From the NCBI RefSeq assembly GCF_002294995.1, contig NZ_NSGF01000015.1, positions 62,001-126,000 of the forward strand: 64,000 bases of DNA, read 5' to 3'. The notes under the pieces are model-generated. The model worked only from the letters and a program-made list of their open reading frames with translations. It did no database searches and was not told the DNA's origin. The translations under genes and the position numbers were made by a program. Positions 7,482 through 15,515 of the stretch are shown in pieces (the stretch's first letter is position 1; every line of letters starts with the position of its first letter). Source of the DNA: Mesorhizobium sp. WSM3860 (lineage in GTDB: Bacteria; Pseudomonadota; Alphaproteobacteria; Rhizobiales; Rhizobiaceae).

Positions 7482-8720
7482 ATGCGATACAAATTTCAGG
7501 CCGCCGCGTTCGCCGCGACGGCCGCGCTGAACTTCGCCGGACCGGCGGCCGCGACCGATCTCGAAGTCACCCATTGGTGGACTTCGGGCGGCGAGGCGGC
7601 GGCGGTGGCCGAACTCGCCAAGGCGTTTGACGCGACCGGCAATCACTGGGTCGACGGCGCCATCGCCGGTTCCGGCGGCACGGCGCGGCCGATCATGATC
7701 AGCCGCATCACCGGCGGCGACCCAATGGGCGCCACCCAGTTCAACCACGGCCGGCAGGCGGAGGAACTCGTCCAGGCCGGGCTGATGCGCGACCTCACCG
7801 ATCTCGCCACCAAGGAAAAGTGGACGGAAATCGTGCGGCCGAAGAGCCTGCTCGACTCGTGCACCATCGACGGCAAGATCTATTGCGTGCCGGTCAACAT
7901 CCATTCCTGGCAGTGGCTGTGGCTGTCGAACGAAGCCTTCCAGAAGGCCGGCGTGCCGATGCCGAAGGACTGGAATGAATTCGTGGCGGCTGCGCCGGCG
8001 CTGGAAAAGGCCGGCATCATCCCGCTCGCCGTCGGCGGGCAGCCCTGGCAGGCGTCCGGCGCCTTCGACGTGCTGCTTGCCGCCGTCGGCGGCACCGACG
8101 CCTTCCTCAAGGTCTACAAGGAAAAGGACGCCAAATTCGCAGGCGGTCCCGAAATCGCCAAGGTGTTCAAGGCCGCCGACGACGCTCGTAAGATGGCCAA
8201 GAACACCAATGTGCAGGACTGGAACCAGGCGACCAATCTGGTCATCACCGGCAAGGCCGGTGGCCAGATCATGGGCGACTGGGCGCAGGGCGAGTTCCAG
8301 GTCGCCGGCAAGACCGCCGGCAAGGACTATACCTGCCTGCCCGGTCTCGGCCTGAACGAGGTCATCGCCACCGGCGGCGACGCCTTCTATTTCCCGCTGC
8401 TCAAGGATGCCGACAAGGCCAAGGCTCAGGAAGTTCTGGCCGAGACGCTGCTCGACCCGAAGACGCAGGTCGCCTTCAATCTCAAGAAGGGCTCGCTTCC
8501 GGTGCGCGGCGACGTCGACCTCAACACGGCGAACGACTGCATGAAGAAGGGCCTCGCCATCCTCGCCAAAGGCGCGGTGATCCCGTGGACGGACCAGCTC
8601 TTGTCGCAGGACAGCCAGAAGCAGAAGGAGGATCTGTTCTCCGAATTCTTCGCCAAGCCCGACATGACGCTCGAAGAGGCGCAGAAGCGCTTCGCCGACA
8701 TCATCGCGTCGGCCGACTGA
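7482..8720 (+). CDS. CUT1-type sugar ABC transporter, substrate-binding protein
   Basis: A 412-residue periplasmic protein with a signal peptide (about residues 1-25, cut near AAA-TDLEV). It begins with EVTHWWTSGGEAAAV, a start seen in glucose/mannose-type (GtsA-like) binding proteins of the CUT1 family. Aromatic residues such as HSWQWLWLSN would stack on a sugar. It delivers ligand to the two permeases and ATPase encoded next. ATG 7482 is set by the GGGAGGA site; the open frame runs upstream only through the operator region. A hairpin follows the stop, as expected where binding protein is made in excess. The exact sugar cannot be read from sequence. Confidence 0.93.
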   Translation: MRYKFQAAAFAATAALNFAGPAAATDLEVTHWWTSGGEAAAVAELAKAFDATGNHWVDGAIAGSGGTARPIMISRITGGDPMGATQFNHGRQAEELVQAGLMRDLTDLATKEKWTEIVRPKSLLDSCTIDGKIYCVPVNIHSWQWLWLSNEAFQKAGVPMPKDWNEFVAAAPALEKAGIIPLAVGGQPWQASGAFDVLLAAVGGTDAFLKVYKEKDAKFAGGPEIAKVFKAADDARKMAKNTNVQDWNQATNLVITGKAGGQIMGDWAQGEFQVAGKTAGKDYTCLPGLGLNEVIATGGDAFYFPLLKDADKAKAQEVLAETLLDPKTQVAFNLKKGSLPVRGDVDLNTANDCMKKGLAILAKGAVIPWTDQLLSQDSQKQKEDLFSEFFAKPDMTLEEAQKRFADIIASAD

Positions 8721-8738
8721 TCAACGGCGCCCCCGCCA

Positions 8739-8771
8739 GCTCCCGGCCCCCACCTATCCGGGGTCGGGAGC
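8739..8771 (+). terminator. Intercistronic hairpin after the binding-protein gene
   Basis: GCTCCCG at 8739-8745 pairs with CGGGAGC at 8765-8771, extended by CCCC/GGGG inside. It lies in the 85-base gap before the first permease gene and has no U-tract. It fits a stabilising hairpin that raises binding-protein mRNA over permease mRNA. Confidence 0.6.
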
Positions 8772-8805
8772 GTGAGGCCCTCATTGTCCCAGCCCGGCTG
8801 CCGAG

Positions 8806-9699
8806 ATGAGCAACAGCGAACGCCCTAACCAGCTTTTACGCAACCTCAACGCCAAGGTCGCATCGATCCCGATGATCCTGACCGCGCTGGTCGTCTTCGT
8901 CGGCGGCACGGCCTGGACGGTGCTGTATTCCTTCACCAATTCGAAGCTCTTGCCGCGGCTGAACTTCGTCGGCCTCGACCAATATTACCGGCTATGGGCG
9001 ACGCCGCGCTGGCTGGTGTCGATCGAGAACCTTTTGATCTACGGCGTGATCTCGCTGGTGTTCTCGCTGGTGATCGGCTTCATCCTGGCGGCATTGCTCG
9101 ATCAGAAGATCCGCTTCGAGGACACGTTCCGCACGATCTTCCTCTACCCTTTCGCACTCTCCTTCATCGTCACCGGGCTGGTCTGGCAGTGGCTGCTCAA
9201 TCCCGATTTCGGCATCCAGCGCGTCGTGCGCGACCTTGGCTGGACGAACTTCAGCTTCGATCCGCTCTACAATTCCAGCATCGTCATCTACGGCATCTCG
9301 ATCGCGGCCCTCTGGCAAGGCACGGGGCTGATCATGTGCCTGATGCTCGCCGGCCTACGCGGCATCGACGAGGACATCTGGAAGGCCGCACGGGTTGACG
9401 GCATACCAATGTGGAAGACCTATGTCTTCATCATCATACCGATGATGCGGCCCGTCTTTATCACCACCTTGGTCATCATCGCCGCCGGCATCGTCAAGGT
9501 CTACGATCTTGTGGTGGCGCAGACCAGCGGCGGTCCGGGCATCGCCTCCGAAGTGCCGGCGAAATACGTCTACGACTACATGTTCTTCGCCCAGAATCTC
9601 GGCCAGGGTTTTGCCGCCTCGACCATGATGCTGCTCTCGGTGGTAATCGTCATCGTGCCATGGGCCTATCTCGAATTCGGAGGCAAGAAGCATGGCTGA
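8806..9699 (+). CDS. Sugar ABC transporter permease 1 (MalF-like)
   Basis: A 297-residue inner-membrane protein with six predicted helices; the first is at about residues 23-43 (MILTALVVFVGGTAWTVLY). The cytoplasmic EAA loop that docks on the ATPase is readable as EDIWKAARVDGIPMWKTYVFIIIP at about residues 188-211. It pairs with the next permease to form the CUT1 channel. Its 3' end overlaps the next gene by 8 bases, implying coupled translation within the transport operon. Confidence 0.94.
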   Translation: MSNSERPNQLLRNLNAKVASIPMILTALVVFVGGTAWTVLYSFTNSKLLPRLNFVGLDQYYRLWATPRWLVSIENLLIYGVISLVFSLVIGFILAALLDQKIRFEDTFRTIFLYPFALSFIVTGLVWQWLLNPDFGIQRVVRDLGWTNFSFDPLYNSSIVIYGISIAALWQGTGLIMCLMLAGLRGIDEDIWKAARVDGIPMWKTYVFIIIPMMRPVFITTLVIIAAGIVKVYDLVVAQTSGGPGIASEVPAKYVYDYMFFAQNLGQGFAASTMMLLSVVIVIVPWAYLEFGGKKHG

Positions 9700-10636
9700 A
9701 GCTGCTGCCTCCATGTCCGGTGACGCTCTCCGGCGCGAAGCCTTATCGCGCGACGCATCGGGGCCGAGCGGAACGAAGCCGCGGCACGTGCTCTCGCGCC
9801 GCAACATCTTTCTCTACGGCACGCTGATCGTCGTGGCGCTCTATTACCTTTTGCCCCTCTACGTGATGATCGTCACATCGCTGAAGGGCATGCCGGAAAT
9901 CCGGCTCGGCAACATCTTCTCGCCGCCGCTGGAGATCACCTTCGAGCCTTGGATCAAGGCGTGGTCGCAGGCCTGCACCGGGCTGAATTGCGACGGGCTG
10001 TCGCGCGGCTTCTGGAACTCGGTGCGCATCACCGTACCGTCGGTGCTGCTGTCGATCGCGATCGCCTCGGTGAACGGTTATGCCTTGGCCAACTGGCGCT
10101 TCAAGGGCGCCGACACGTTCTTCATCATCCTGATCGTCGGCGCCTTCATTCCCTATCAGGTGATGATCTATCCGATCGTCATCATCCTGCGCGAGATCGG
10201 CATCTACGGCACGCTGACGGGCCTGGTGATCGTGCATTCGATCTTCGGCATGCCGATCCTGACGCTCCTGTTCCGCAACTATTTCACGTCCATGCCGGAG
10301 GAACTGTTCCGCGCTGCGCGCGTCGACGGGGCCGGCTTCTGGGGCATCTATCTGCGCATCATGCTGCCGATGTCGCTGCCGATCTTCGTCGTCGCCATCA
10401 TCCTGCAGGTGACCGGCATCTGGAACGACTTCCTGTTTGGCGTCGTCTACACCCGCCCCGACACCTATCCGATGACAGTGCAGCTCAACAACATCGTCAA
10501 CTCGGTACAGGGCGTGAAGGAGTACAACGTCAACATGGCTGCAACCATCCTGACCGGCCTTGTGCCGCTCATCGTCTACTTCGTTTCCGGCAAGCTGTTC
10601 GTGCGCGGCATCGCCGCCGGCGCGGTGAAAGGATGA
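9692..10636 (+). CDS. Sugar ABC transporter permease 2 (MalG-like)
   Basis: A 314-residue inner-membrane protein with six helices, preceded by a hydrophilic N-terminal stretch of about 40 residues. The EAA motif EELFRAARVDGAGFWGIYLRIMLP is present at about residues 203-226. It forms the second half of the sugar channel. Both ends overlap neighbours: 8 bases with permease 1 and 4 bases (ATGA type) with the ATPase gene, so the operon is tightly coupled. Confidence 0.94.
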   Translation: MAEAAASMSGDALRREALSRDASGPSGTKPRHVLSRRNIFLYGTLIVVALYYLLPLYVMIVTSLKGMPEIRLGNIFSPPLEITFEPWIKAWSQACTGLNCDGLSRGFWNSVRITVPSVLLSIAIASVNGYALANWRFKGADTFFIILIVGAFIPYQVMIYPIVIILREIGIYGTLTGLVIVHSIFGMPILTLLFRNYFTSMPEELFRAARVDGAGFWGIYLRIMLPMSLPIFVVAIILQVTGIWNDFLFGVVYTRPDTYPMTVQLNNIVNSVQGVKEYNVNMAATILTGLVPLIVYFVSGKLFVRGIAAGAVKG

Positions 10637-11745
10637 TGATGGCAGCAGCGATCGCCAATCCCAGCGTTTCGATCCAGGACCTGTCGCTGAATTTCGGCGT
10701 CATGTCGGTGCTGAAGACGCTCAATCTCGATGTCGCCGAGGGCGAATTCATCGTGCTGCTCGGGCCATCCGGCTGCGGCAAGTCGACCTTGCTCAACTGC
10801 ATCGCCGGCCTGCTCGACATCTCCCAGGGCCGCATCTTCATCAAGGGCAAGAATGTCACCTGGGAGGAGCCGAAGGATCGCGGCATCGGCATGGTGTTCC
10901 AGTCCTACGCGCTCTACCCGCAGATGACGGTGGAGAAGAACCTCTCCTTCGGCCTGCGCGTCGCCGGCGTGCCCAAGGACGAGATCGCCAAACGCATCGC
11001 GCGCGCGGCGGAGATCCTGCAGATCGAGCCGCTGTTGCAGAGGAAGCCGTCGGCGCTTTCCGGCGGCCAGCGGCAGCGCGTGGCGATCGGGCGGGCACTG
11101 GTGCGCGACGTCGACGTCTTCCTGTTCGACGAGCCGCTCTCCAATCTCGACGCCAAGCTGCGCTCGGAATTGCGCGTCGAGATCAAGCTTTTGCACCGCA
11201 GGCTGCAGAACACGATGATCTACGTCACCCACGACCAGATCGAGGCGATGACGCTGGCCGACCGTATCGCGGTGATGAAGGGCGGCGTCATCCAGCAGCT
11301 CGATGCGCCGCAGACGATCTACAATCGCCCGGTCAACCGCTTCGTCGCCGGCTTCCTCGGCTCGCCGGCGATGAACTTTATCAAGGGGCACCTGGAGGCA
11401 AGCGACGCGCCGGTGTTCAAGGCCGACGGTGTTTCGGTGCCGCTCGGCCGCTATCAATTCGACAACGAAAGCGGGCGCGCCGCCAAGCCTTGCGTGTTCG
11501 GCATCCGGCCGGAGCATATCGCTTTTGGCGAAGCGGCGAGGGCCATGCCGTTCAGCGCCGAGTCCAGTGTCGAAATCGTCGATCCGATGGGCTCCGACAC
11601 GCTGGTGTGGACGAAGCTCGGCGGCCAGATCCTCTCCTTCCGCGTCGAAGCCGACAAGACGCTGCGCAACGGCGATGCGATCCGCATCGGCTTCGATCCG
11701 GCGCGCGCCTCGCTGTTCGACGCCGAGACCGACAGCAGGCTCTAA
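10633..11745 (+). CDS. Sugar ABC transporter ATP-binding protein (MalK/UgpC type)
   Basis: A 370-residue cytoplasmic ATPase. The Walker A is GPSGCGKST (about residues 44-52), the Q-loop VFQSYALYP, the ABC signature ALSGGQRQR and the Walker B VFLFDEPLSNLD, with the switch His in YVTHDQIEAM. A C-terminal TOBE/OB region (about 245-370) is typical of the CUT1 family. It powers the permease pair. The start overlaps the permease stop; three consecutive ATG codons occur there, and GAAAGG precedes the first. Catabolic enzyme genes follow. Confidence 0.95.
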   Translation: MMMAAAIANPSVSIQDLSLNFGVMSVLKTLNLDVAEGEFIVLLGPSGCGKSTLLNCIAGLLDISQGRIFIKGKNVTWEEPKDRGIGMVFQSYALYPQMTVEKNLSFGLRVAGVPKDEIAKRIARAAEILQIEPLLQRKPSALSGGQRQRVAIGRALVRDVDVFLFDEPLSNLDAKLRSELRVEIKLLHRRLQNTMIYVTHDQIEAMTLADRIAVMKGGVIQQLDAPQTIYNRPVNRFVAGFLGSPAMNFIKGHLEASDAPVFKADGVSVPLGRYQFDNESGRAAKPCVFGIRPEHIAFGEAARAMPFSAESSVEIVDPMGSDTLVWTKLGGQILSFRVEADKTLRNGDAIRIGFDPARASLFDAETDSRL

Positions 11746-11792
11746 CCCCCAGACCACAACTCCCGGAACCATCAAACAGAACGGACAGACAG

Positions 11793-12539
11793 ATGAACTG
11801 GTCATTCCAACTTTACAGTGCCCGCAATTTCCAGCCATGGGACGGCGTGCTGAAAATGCTCGGCGAACTGGGCTACAAAGAAGTCGAAGGCTTCGGCGGC
11901 GTCTATGACGATCCCAAGGCTTTCCGCGCCGAGCTCGACAAGAACGGGCTCGCCATGCCGACCGGGCATTTCTCGATCGATGCGCTGGAAAAGGATTTCG
12001 ACGGCGTGCGCAGAATTGCCGATGCGCTCGGCATCTCGCTGCTGATCTGCCCCTACCTCATGCCGGATGCGCGGCCGGGCGATGCCGCCGGCTGGCGCGG
12101 CTTCGGCGAGCGGCTTGCCGAGGTAGGCGACACCGCGAAGAAGGCCGGCTACGGCTTTGCTTGGCACAATCATGATTTCGAGTTCAAGCGGCTCGCCGAC
12201 GGCTCGCTGCCGCAGGACCACATCCTGTCCGCCGCTCCAGACATCGGCTGGGAGATGGACGTCGCCTGGGTGGTGCGTGGCGGCGCCGATCCGCTGCCCT
12301 GGATCGAAAAGCACGGCAAGCGCATCAATGCCGTCCACGTCAAGGATATGGCAAAGCCGGGGGAGGGGCTGGACGAGGACGGCTGGTCGGATGTCGGCCA
12401 CGGCACCATCGACTGGGCGGGCCTGATCAAGACGTTGCGCGCGAAAAGCGCGACGAAGTACTTCGTCATGGAGCAGGACAACCCCAACGACATCGAGCGC
12501 TTCGCCCGTCGCTCGATCGAATCCGTCAAGAATTACTAG
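11793..12539 (+). CDS. TIM-barrel sugar isomerase/epimerase (AP-endonuclease-2 family)
   Basis: A 248-residue xylose-isomerase-like TIM barrel. Metal-ligand and active-site patterns are visible: YKEVEGFGG, HNHDFEF, WEMDVAWVV, NAVHVKDM and FVMEQDNP. Relatives include IolE-type dehydratases, ketose 3-epimerases and the 3-keto-glycoside-processing enzymes, so the fold alone does not fix the reaction. Its place between a sugar importer and a Gfo/Idh dehydrogenase suggests it acts on an oxidised (keto) form of the imported sugar. ATG 11793 is chosen because it follows ACAGACAG and begins the barrel; the longer frame overlaps the ATPase gene. Confidence 0.9.
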   Translation: MNWSFQLYSARNFQPWDGVLKMLGELGYKEVEGFGGVYDDPKAFRAELDKNGLAMPTGHFSIDALEKDFDGVRRIADALGISLLICPYLMPDARPGDAAGWRGFGERLAEVGDTAKKAGYGFAWHNHDFEFKRLADGSLPQDHILSAAPDIGWEMDVAWVVRGGADPLPWIEKHGKRINAVHVKDMAKPGEGLDEDGWSDVGHGTIDWAGLIKTLRAKSATKYFVMEQDNPNDIERFARRSIESVKNY

Positions 12540-12550
12540 GACACATCATC

Positions 12551-13693
12551 ATGGCAAACAAACTTGGCGTAGGCGTCATCGGCTGCGGCAACATCTCGAA
12601 GGCGTATTTCTCGCTGGCGCCGCTCTTCCGCGGCATCGAGATGCGCGCCTGCGCGGACATCAACATGGACGCGGCGAAGATGCGGGCGAAGGAGTTCAAG
12701 CTCCGCGCCGAGACGGTCAACGACCTTCTCAAAGACGACGACATCGACATCGTCGTCAACCTGACCATTCCGGCCGTGCACTATGATGTGTCGAAGGCAG
12801 TGCTTGACGCCGGCAAGCACGTCTATTCGGAAAAGCCCTTCGTGCTGTCGGTCAAGGAAGGACTGGATCTCAAGAAGCGTGCCGAGAAGAAGGGACTGCG
12901 CATCGGCTCGGCGCCCGACACGTTCTTCGGCGGCGCGCATCAGCTGGCGCGCGATCTGATCGACAGCGGCAAGCTTGGCAAGATCACCAGCGGCACCTGC
13001 CATGTGATGGGCCACGGCATGGAACACTGGCACCCCAATCCCGACTTCTTCTTCCAGCCGGGCGCTGGTCCGGTGCTCGACATCGGCCCCTACTATGTCA
13101 CCAACCTGATCCAACTGATCGGGCCGGTGAAGCAGGTCGCGGCTTTCGCGGCGACGCCGGCCAAGCAGCGCACCATCAGCTCCAAACCGCGCGCGGGCGA
13201 AAAAATCCCGGTCAACACGCCGACCACCATCCATGCGCTGCTGGAATTCGCGAACGGCGCGGTGGTGACGCTCAACACCTCGTGGGACGTCTGGAGCCAT
13301 GGCCACGCGCCGATGGAGCTCTACGGCGAGGCGGGCACCGTCTTCGTGCCGGATCCGAATTTCTTCGGCGGCGAAGTGCGTTTCACCGATGCCACCAAGC
13401 CGGTGAAGAAGCTGCCGAAGTGGGATCATCCGTTCGGCGTGCCCAATGAGATGCACAGCCAAGGCATGATGGCCAATTACCGCACCGCAGGCCTTGCCGA
13501 CATGGCGATCGCGATCGGCGAAGGGCGGCCGCACCGCTGCTCGATGGAGCTGGCGCTGCATGCCGTCGATGTCATGACCGGCGTCCTGCGCTCCGGCGAA
13601 AGCGGCAAGTTCGTCGCCATGCAGACGACCTGCGAGCGACCGGCGGCGCTCGGCATCAAGGAAGCGAAGGCGCTGCTGGTGATGAAAAAGTAG
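12551..13693 (+). CDS. Gfo/Idh/MocA-family sugar dehydrogenase
   Basis: A 380-residue cytoplasmic NAD(P)-dependent oxidoreductase. The Rossmann motif VGVIGCGNISKAYF is at residues 6-19, the nicotinamide-binding YSEKPFVLS at about 95-103, and the C-terminal sheet domain includes the GPVLDIGPYYVTNLIQLIGP helix that carries the usual catalytic Asp/Tyr positions. Such enzymes oxidise or reduce one hydroxyl of a sugar or cyclitol. It starts 11 bases after the TIM-barrel gene and is the last clearly co-transcribed member before a strong hairpin at 13703. A joint role with the TIM enzyme is inferred from this adjacency. Confidence 0.93.
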   Translation: MANKLGVGVIGCGNISKAYFSLAPLFRGIEMRACADINMDAAKMRAKEFKLRAETVNDLLKDDDIDIVVNLTIPAVHYDVSKAVLDAGKHVYSEKPFVLSVKEGLDLKKRAEKKGLRIGSAPDTFFGGAHQLARDLIDSGKLGKITSGTCHVMGHGMEHWHPNPDFFFQPGAGPVLDIGPYYVTNLIQLIGPVKQVAAFAATPAKQRTISSKPRAGEKIPVNTPTTIHALLEFANGAVVTLNTSWDVWSHGHAPMELYGEAGTVFVPDPNFFGGEVRFTDATKPVKKLPKWDHPFGVPNEMHSQGMMANYRTAGLADMAIAIGEGRPHRCSMELALHAVDVMTGVLRSGESGKFVAMQTTCERPAALGIKEAKALLVMKK

Positions 13694-13701
13694 GTGGCAA
13701 C

Positions 13702-13731
13702 CCCCTCTCCCCGTTTCGGCGGGGAGAGGGT
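13702..13731. repeat. Perfect GC hairpin of a rhizobial repeat family
   Basis: CCCTCTCCCCG (13703-13713) and CGGGGAGAGGG (13720-13730) form an 11-bp perfect stem with a 6-base loop. It lies just after the Gfo/Idh stop. CCCTCTCCCCG-type hairpins recur between rhizobial genes; here it may end or slow transcription. Confidence 0.7.
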
Positions 13732-13803
13732 AAAGGTGCGGGGCGAGCATCGATTCAAGTCACCTGGCGGCGATCCCGGCCGCCTTGATTCCAAGGATTC
13801 CCT

Positions 13804-14850
13804 ATGCCCTATGTCGCCGCCGAGAATCGCTACGAGAAGATGATCTACAACCGCTGCGGACGGTCCGGCCTCAAGCTGCCGGCCATCTCGCTCGGGCTGT
13901 GGCACAATTTCGGCAACGACACGCCGCACAGGACCAAGCAGGCGATCGTGCGCAAGGCCTTCGACCTCGGCATCACGCATTTCGATCTCGCCAACAATTA
14001 CGGCCCGCCGCCCGGCTCGGCCGAGACCGCCTTCGGCGAGATCCTGCGCACCGATTTCGCCGCCTATCGTGACGAGCTGATCATCTCGACCAAGGCCGGC
14101 TACGAGATGTGGGCCGGTCCCTACGGCGAATGGGGCAGCCGCAAATATGTGCTCGCGAGCCTCGACCAGAGCCTCAAGAGGATGGGGCTCGACTATGTCG
14201 ATATCTTCTATTCCCACCGCTTCGATCCCGAGACGCCGCTGGAAGAAACGATGAGCGCGCTCGACCATGCGGTGCGCTCGGGCAAGGCGCTCTATGCCGG
14301 CATCTCCTCCTACAATTCGCAGCGCACCCGCGATGCGGCCGACATCCTGCGGCGGCTCGGCACGCCTTGCCTGATCCACCAGCCGAGCTATTCCATGCTC
14401 AACCGCTGGGTCGAGGAAGACGGGCTGCTCGATACGCTGGAAGGGCTCGGCATCGGCTCGATCGTGTTCTCGCCGCTGGCGCAGGGCATGCTGACCGATA
14501 AATATCTCGGCGGCATCCCGGAAGGCAGCCGCGCATCCCAGGGCAAGTCGCTGCGTCCGGCCTTCATCAACGATAAGTCGGTCACCAACATCAAGGCTTT
14601 GAATGGCATCGCCGGCCGGCGCGGGCAGACGCTGGCGCAGATGGCGCTGGCCTGGGTGCTGCGCAGGGGCCGGGTGACGACGGCGCTGATCGGCGCCAGC
14701 CGGCCTGAACAGGTCGAAGATTGCGTCGGCGCTCTCAAGGCGCTCGACTTCAGCGATACCGAGCTCGCTGAGATCGACACCTATGCGCGCGAGGCCGACA
14801 TCAACCTGTGGGCGGCCTCCGCCGAGCGCAAGGGACCGCCGCGCAAGTAG
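13804..14850 (+). CDS. Aldo/keto reductase, YghZ (AKR14)-like
   Basis: A 348-residue NADPH-dependent reductase with a TIM barrel. The catalytic tetrad pieces are in place: FDLANNYG (Asp, Tyr), ISTKAGYEM (Lys) and IFYSHRFDPETP (His). The phosphate-binding end ALIGASRPEQVEDCVGAL is typical. Closest known type is YghZ/L-glyceraldehyde-3-phosphate reductase, judged by GSAETAFGEIL and the W-A-GPYGEWGSRKY segment. It lies in the same direction as the sugar island but after a hairpin and a 110-base gap, so it may have its own promoter. It could reduce a keto-sugar or aldehyde product of the island (inference). Confidence 0.9.
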   Translation: MPYVAAENRYEKMIYNRCGRSGLKLPAISLGLWHNFGNDTPHRTKQAIVRKAFDLGITHFDLANNYGPPPGSAETAFGEILRTDFAAYRDELIISTKAGYEMWAGPYGEWGSRKYVLASLDQSLKRMGLDYVDIFYSHRFDPETPLEETMSALDHAVRSGKALYAGISSYNSQRTRDAADILRRLGTPCLIHQPSYSMLNRWVEEDGLLDTLEGLGIGSIVFSPLAQGMLTDKYLGGIPEGSRASQGKSLRPAFINDKSVTNIKALNGIAGRRGQTLAQMALAWVLRRGRVTTALIGASRPEQVEDCVGALKALDFSDTELAEIDTYAREADINLWAASAERKGPPRK

Positions 14851-14869
14851 TGGCCGCGCCGGGCGGCCA
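14851..14869 (+). terminator. Hairpin after the aldo/keto reductase gene
   Basis: TGGCCGC-gccgg-GCGGCCA starts directly after the stop codon. There is no U-tract, so termination strength is uncertain. Confidence 0.4.
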
Positions 14870-14976
14870 ACTGCGGAAACAGTGGCAAAGATGCGCGTTC
14901 GTCGCTATCTCTGGACCAGAGGCCGTTCGCGTGCACAGTCGGCACGCGAAGCGATGCGACGAGCGGAACGGAATAG

Positions 14977-15381
14977 ATGACGGCAAGGGATGCGCTGACC
15001 AAGAACCAGTTGTGCGTGCTTGAGAAGCTCGAAGCTGCCAGCGGCCCGCTCAGCGCCTATATGCTGCTCGACCAGTTGCGCGAGCGCGGCTTCCGGGCGC
15101 CGCTGCAGGTCTACCGCGCGCTCGACACGCTGGTGAAGTCGGGCTTTGTGCACCGGCTCGAAAGCTTGAATTCCTTCGTCGCCTGCGCCGAGCCGCATGA
15201 CCACAGCCATTCGATGACGGCATTCGCCATCTGCGACAGCTGTGGCCAGGTGACCGAGATGTCCGACCACGACGTCGATCATCGGCTGGACGAATGGGTG
15301 CGCTCGACCGGCTTCGCCGCCAAGAAGGCGGTGATCGAGTTTCGCGGGGTTTGCGCGAAGTGTCGGGCTGAGGCGGCTTGA
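14977..15381 (+). CDS. zur: Fur-family regulator, Zur type
   Basis: A 134-residue metal-sensing repressor. The winged helix is at about residues 8-65 (NQLCVLEKLEAASGPLSAYMLLDQL, RAPLQVYRALDTLVKSGFVHRLES). The dimerisation domain has HDHSH (sensor-site His) and two structural-zinc pairs, CDSC and CAKC. These features and the lack of an extended His stretch fit Zur (zinc uptake regulator) better than Fur or Irr. Zur represses zinc importers when zinc is plentiful. No zinc transporter gene is next to it here; in many rhizobia zur is close to znuABC, so the separation should be noted. ATG 14977 has a weak ribosome site. Confidence 0.82.
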   Translation: MTARDALTKNQLCVLEKLEAASGPLSAYMLLDQLRERGFRAPLQVYRALDTLVKSGFVHRLESLNSFVACAEPHDHSHSMTAFAICDSCGQVTEMSDHDVDHRLDEWVRSTGFAAKKAVIEFRGVCAKCRAEAA

Positions 15382-15411
15382 TGAGTCAGCCGGCCTGTTG
15401 ATGCTGGCGCG

Positions 15412-15465
15412 AGGCACCCCCCTCTGTCCTGCCGGACATCTCCGCAAGGGGGGAGATTGGCAGTT
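15412..15465. repeat. Rhizobial intergenic repeat (CCCCCTCTG / GGGGGGAGAT type)
   Basis: Between the convergent zur and polA genes lies CCCCCCTCTGTCCTGCCGG followed by an inverted pair ATCTCC (15438-15443) and GGAGAT (15452-15457). Sequences of this form recur between genes in Mesorhizobium-type genomes. No other content is seen in the 134-base gap. Confidence 0.6.
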
Positions 15466-15515
15466 TCCGCGCTCCGCTCATCTTGCAAGGATCGCGGCGT
15501 TTGTCGCTCGCGAAA

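Noticed and set aside
10576..11838. A 420-codon minus-strand frame over the ABC ATPase gene
   Set aside because: All ATPase motifs are on the plus strand; the opposite frame is a GC-bias artefact.
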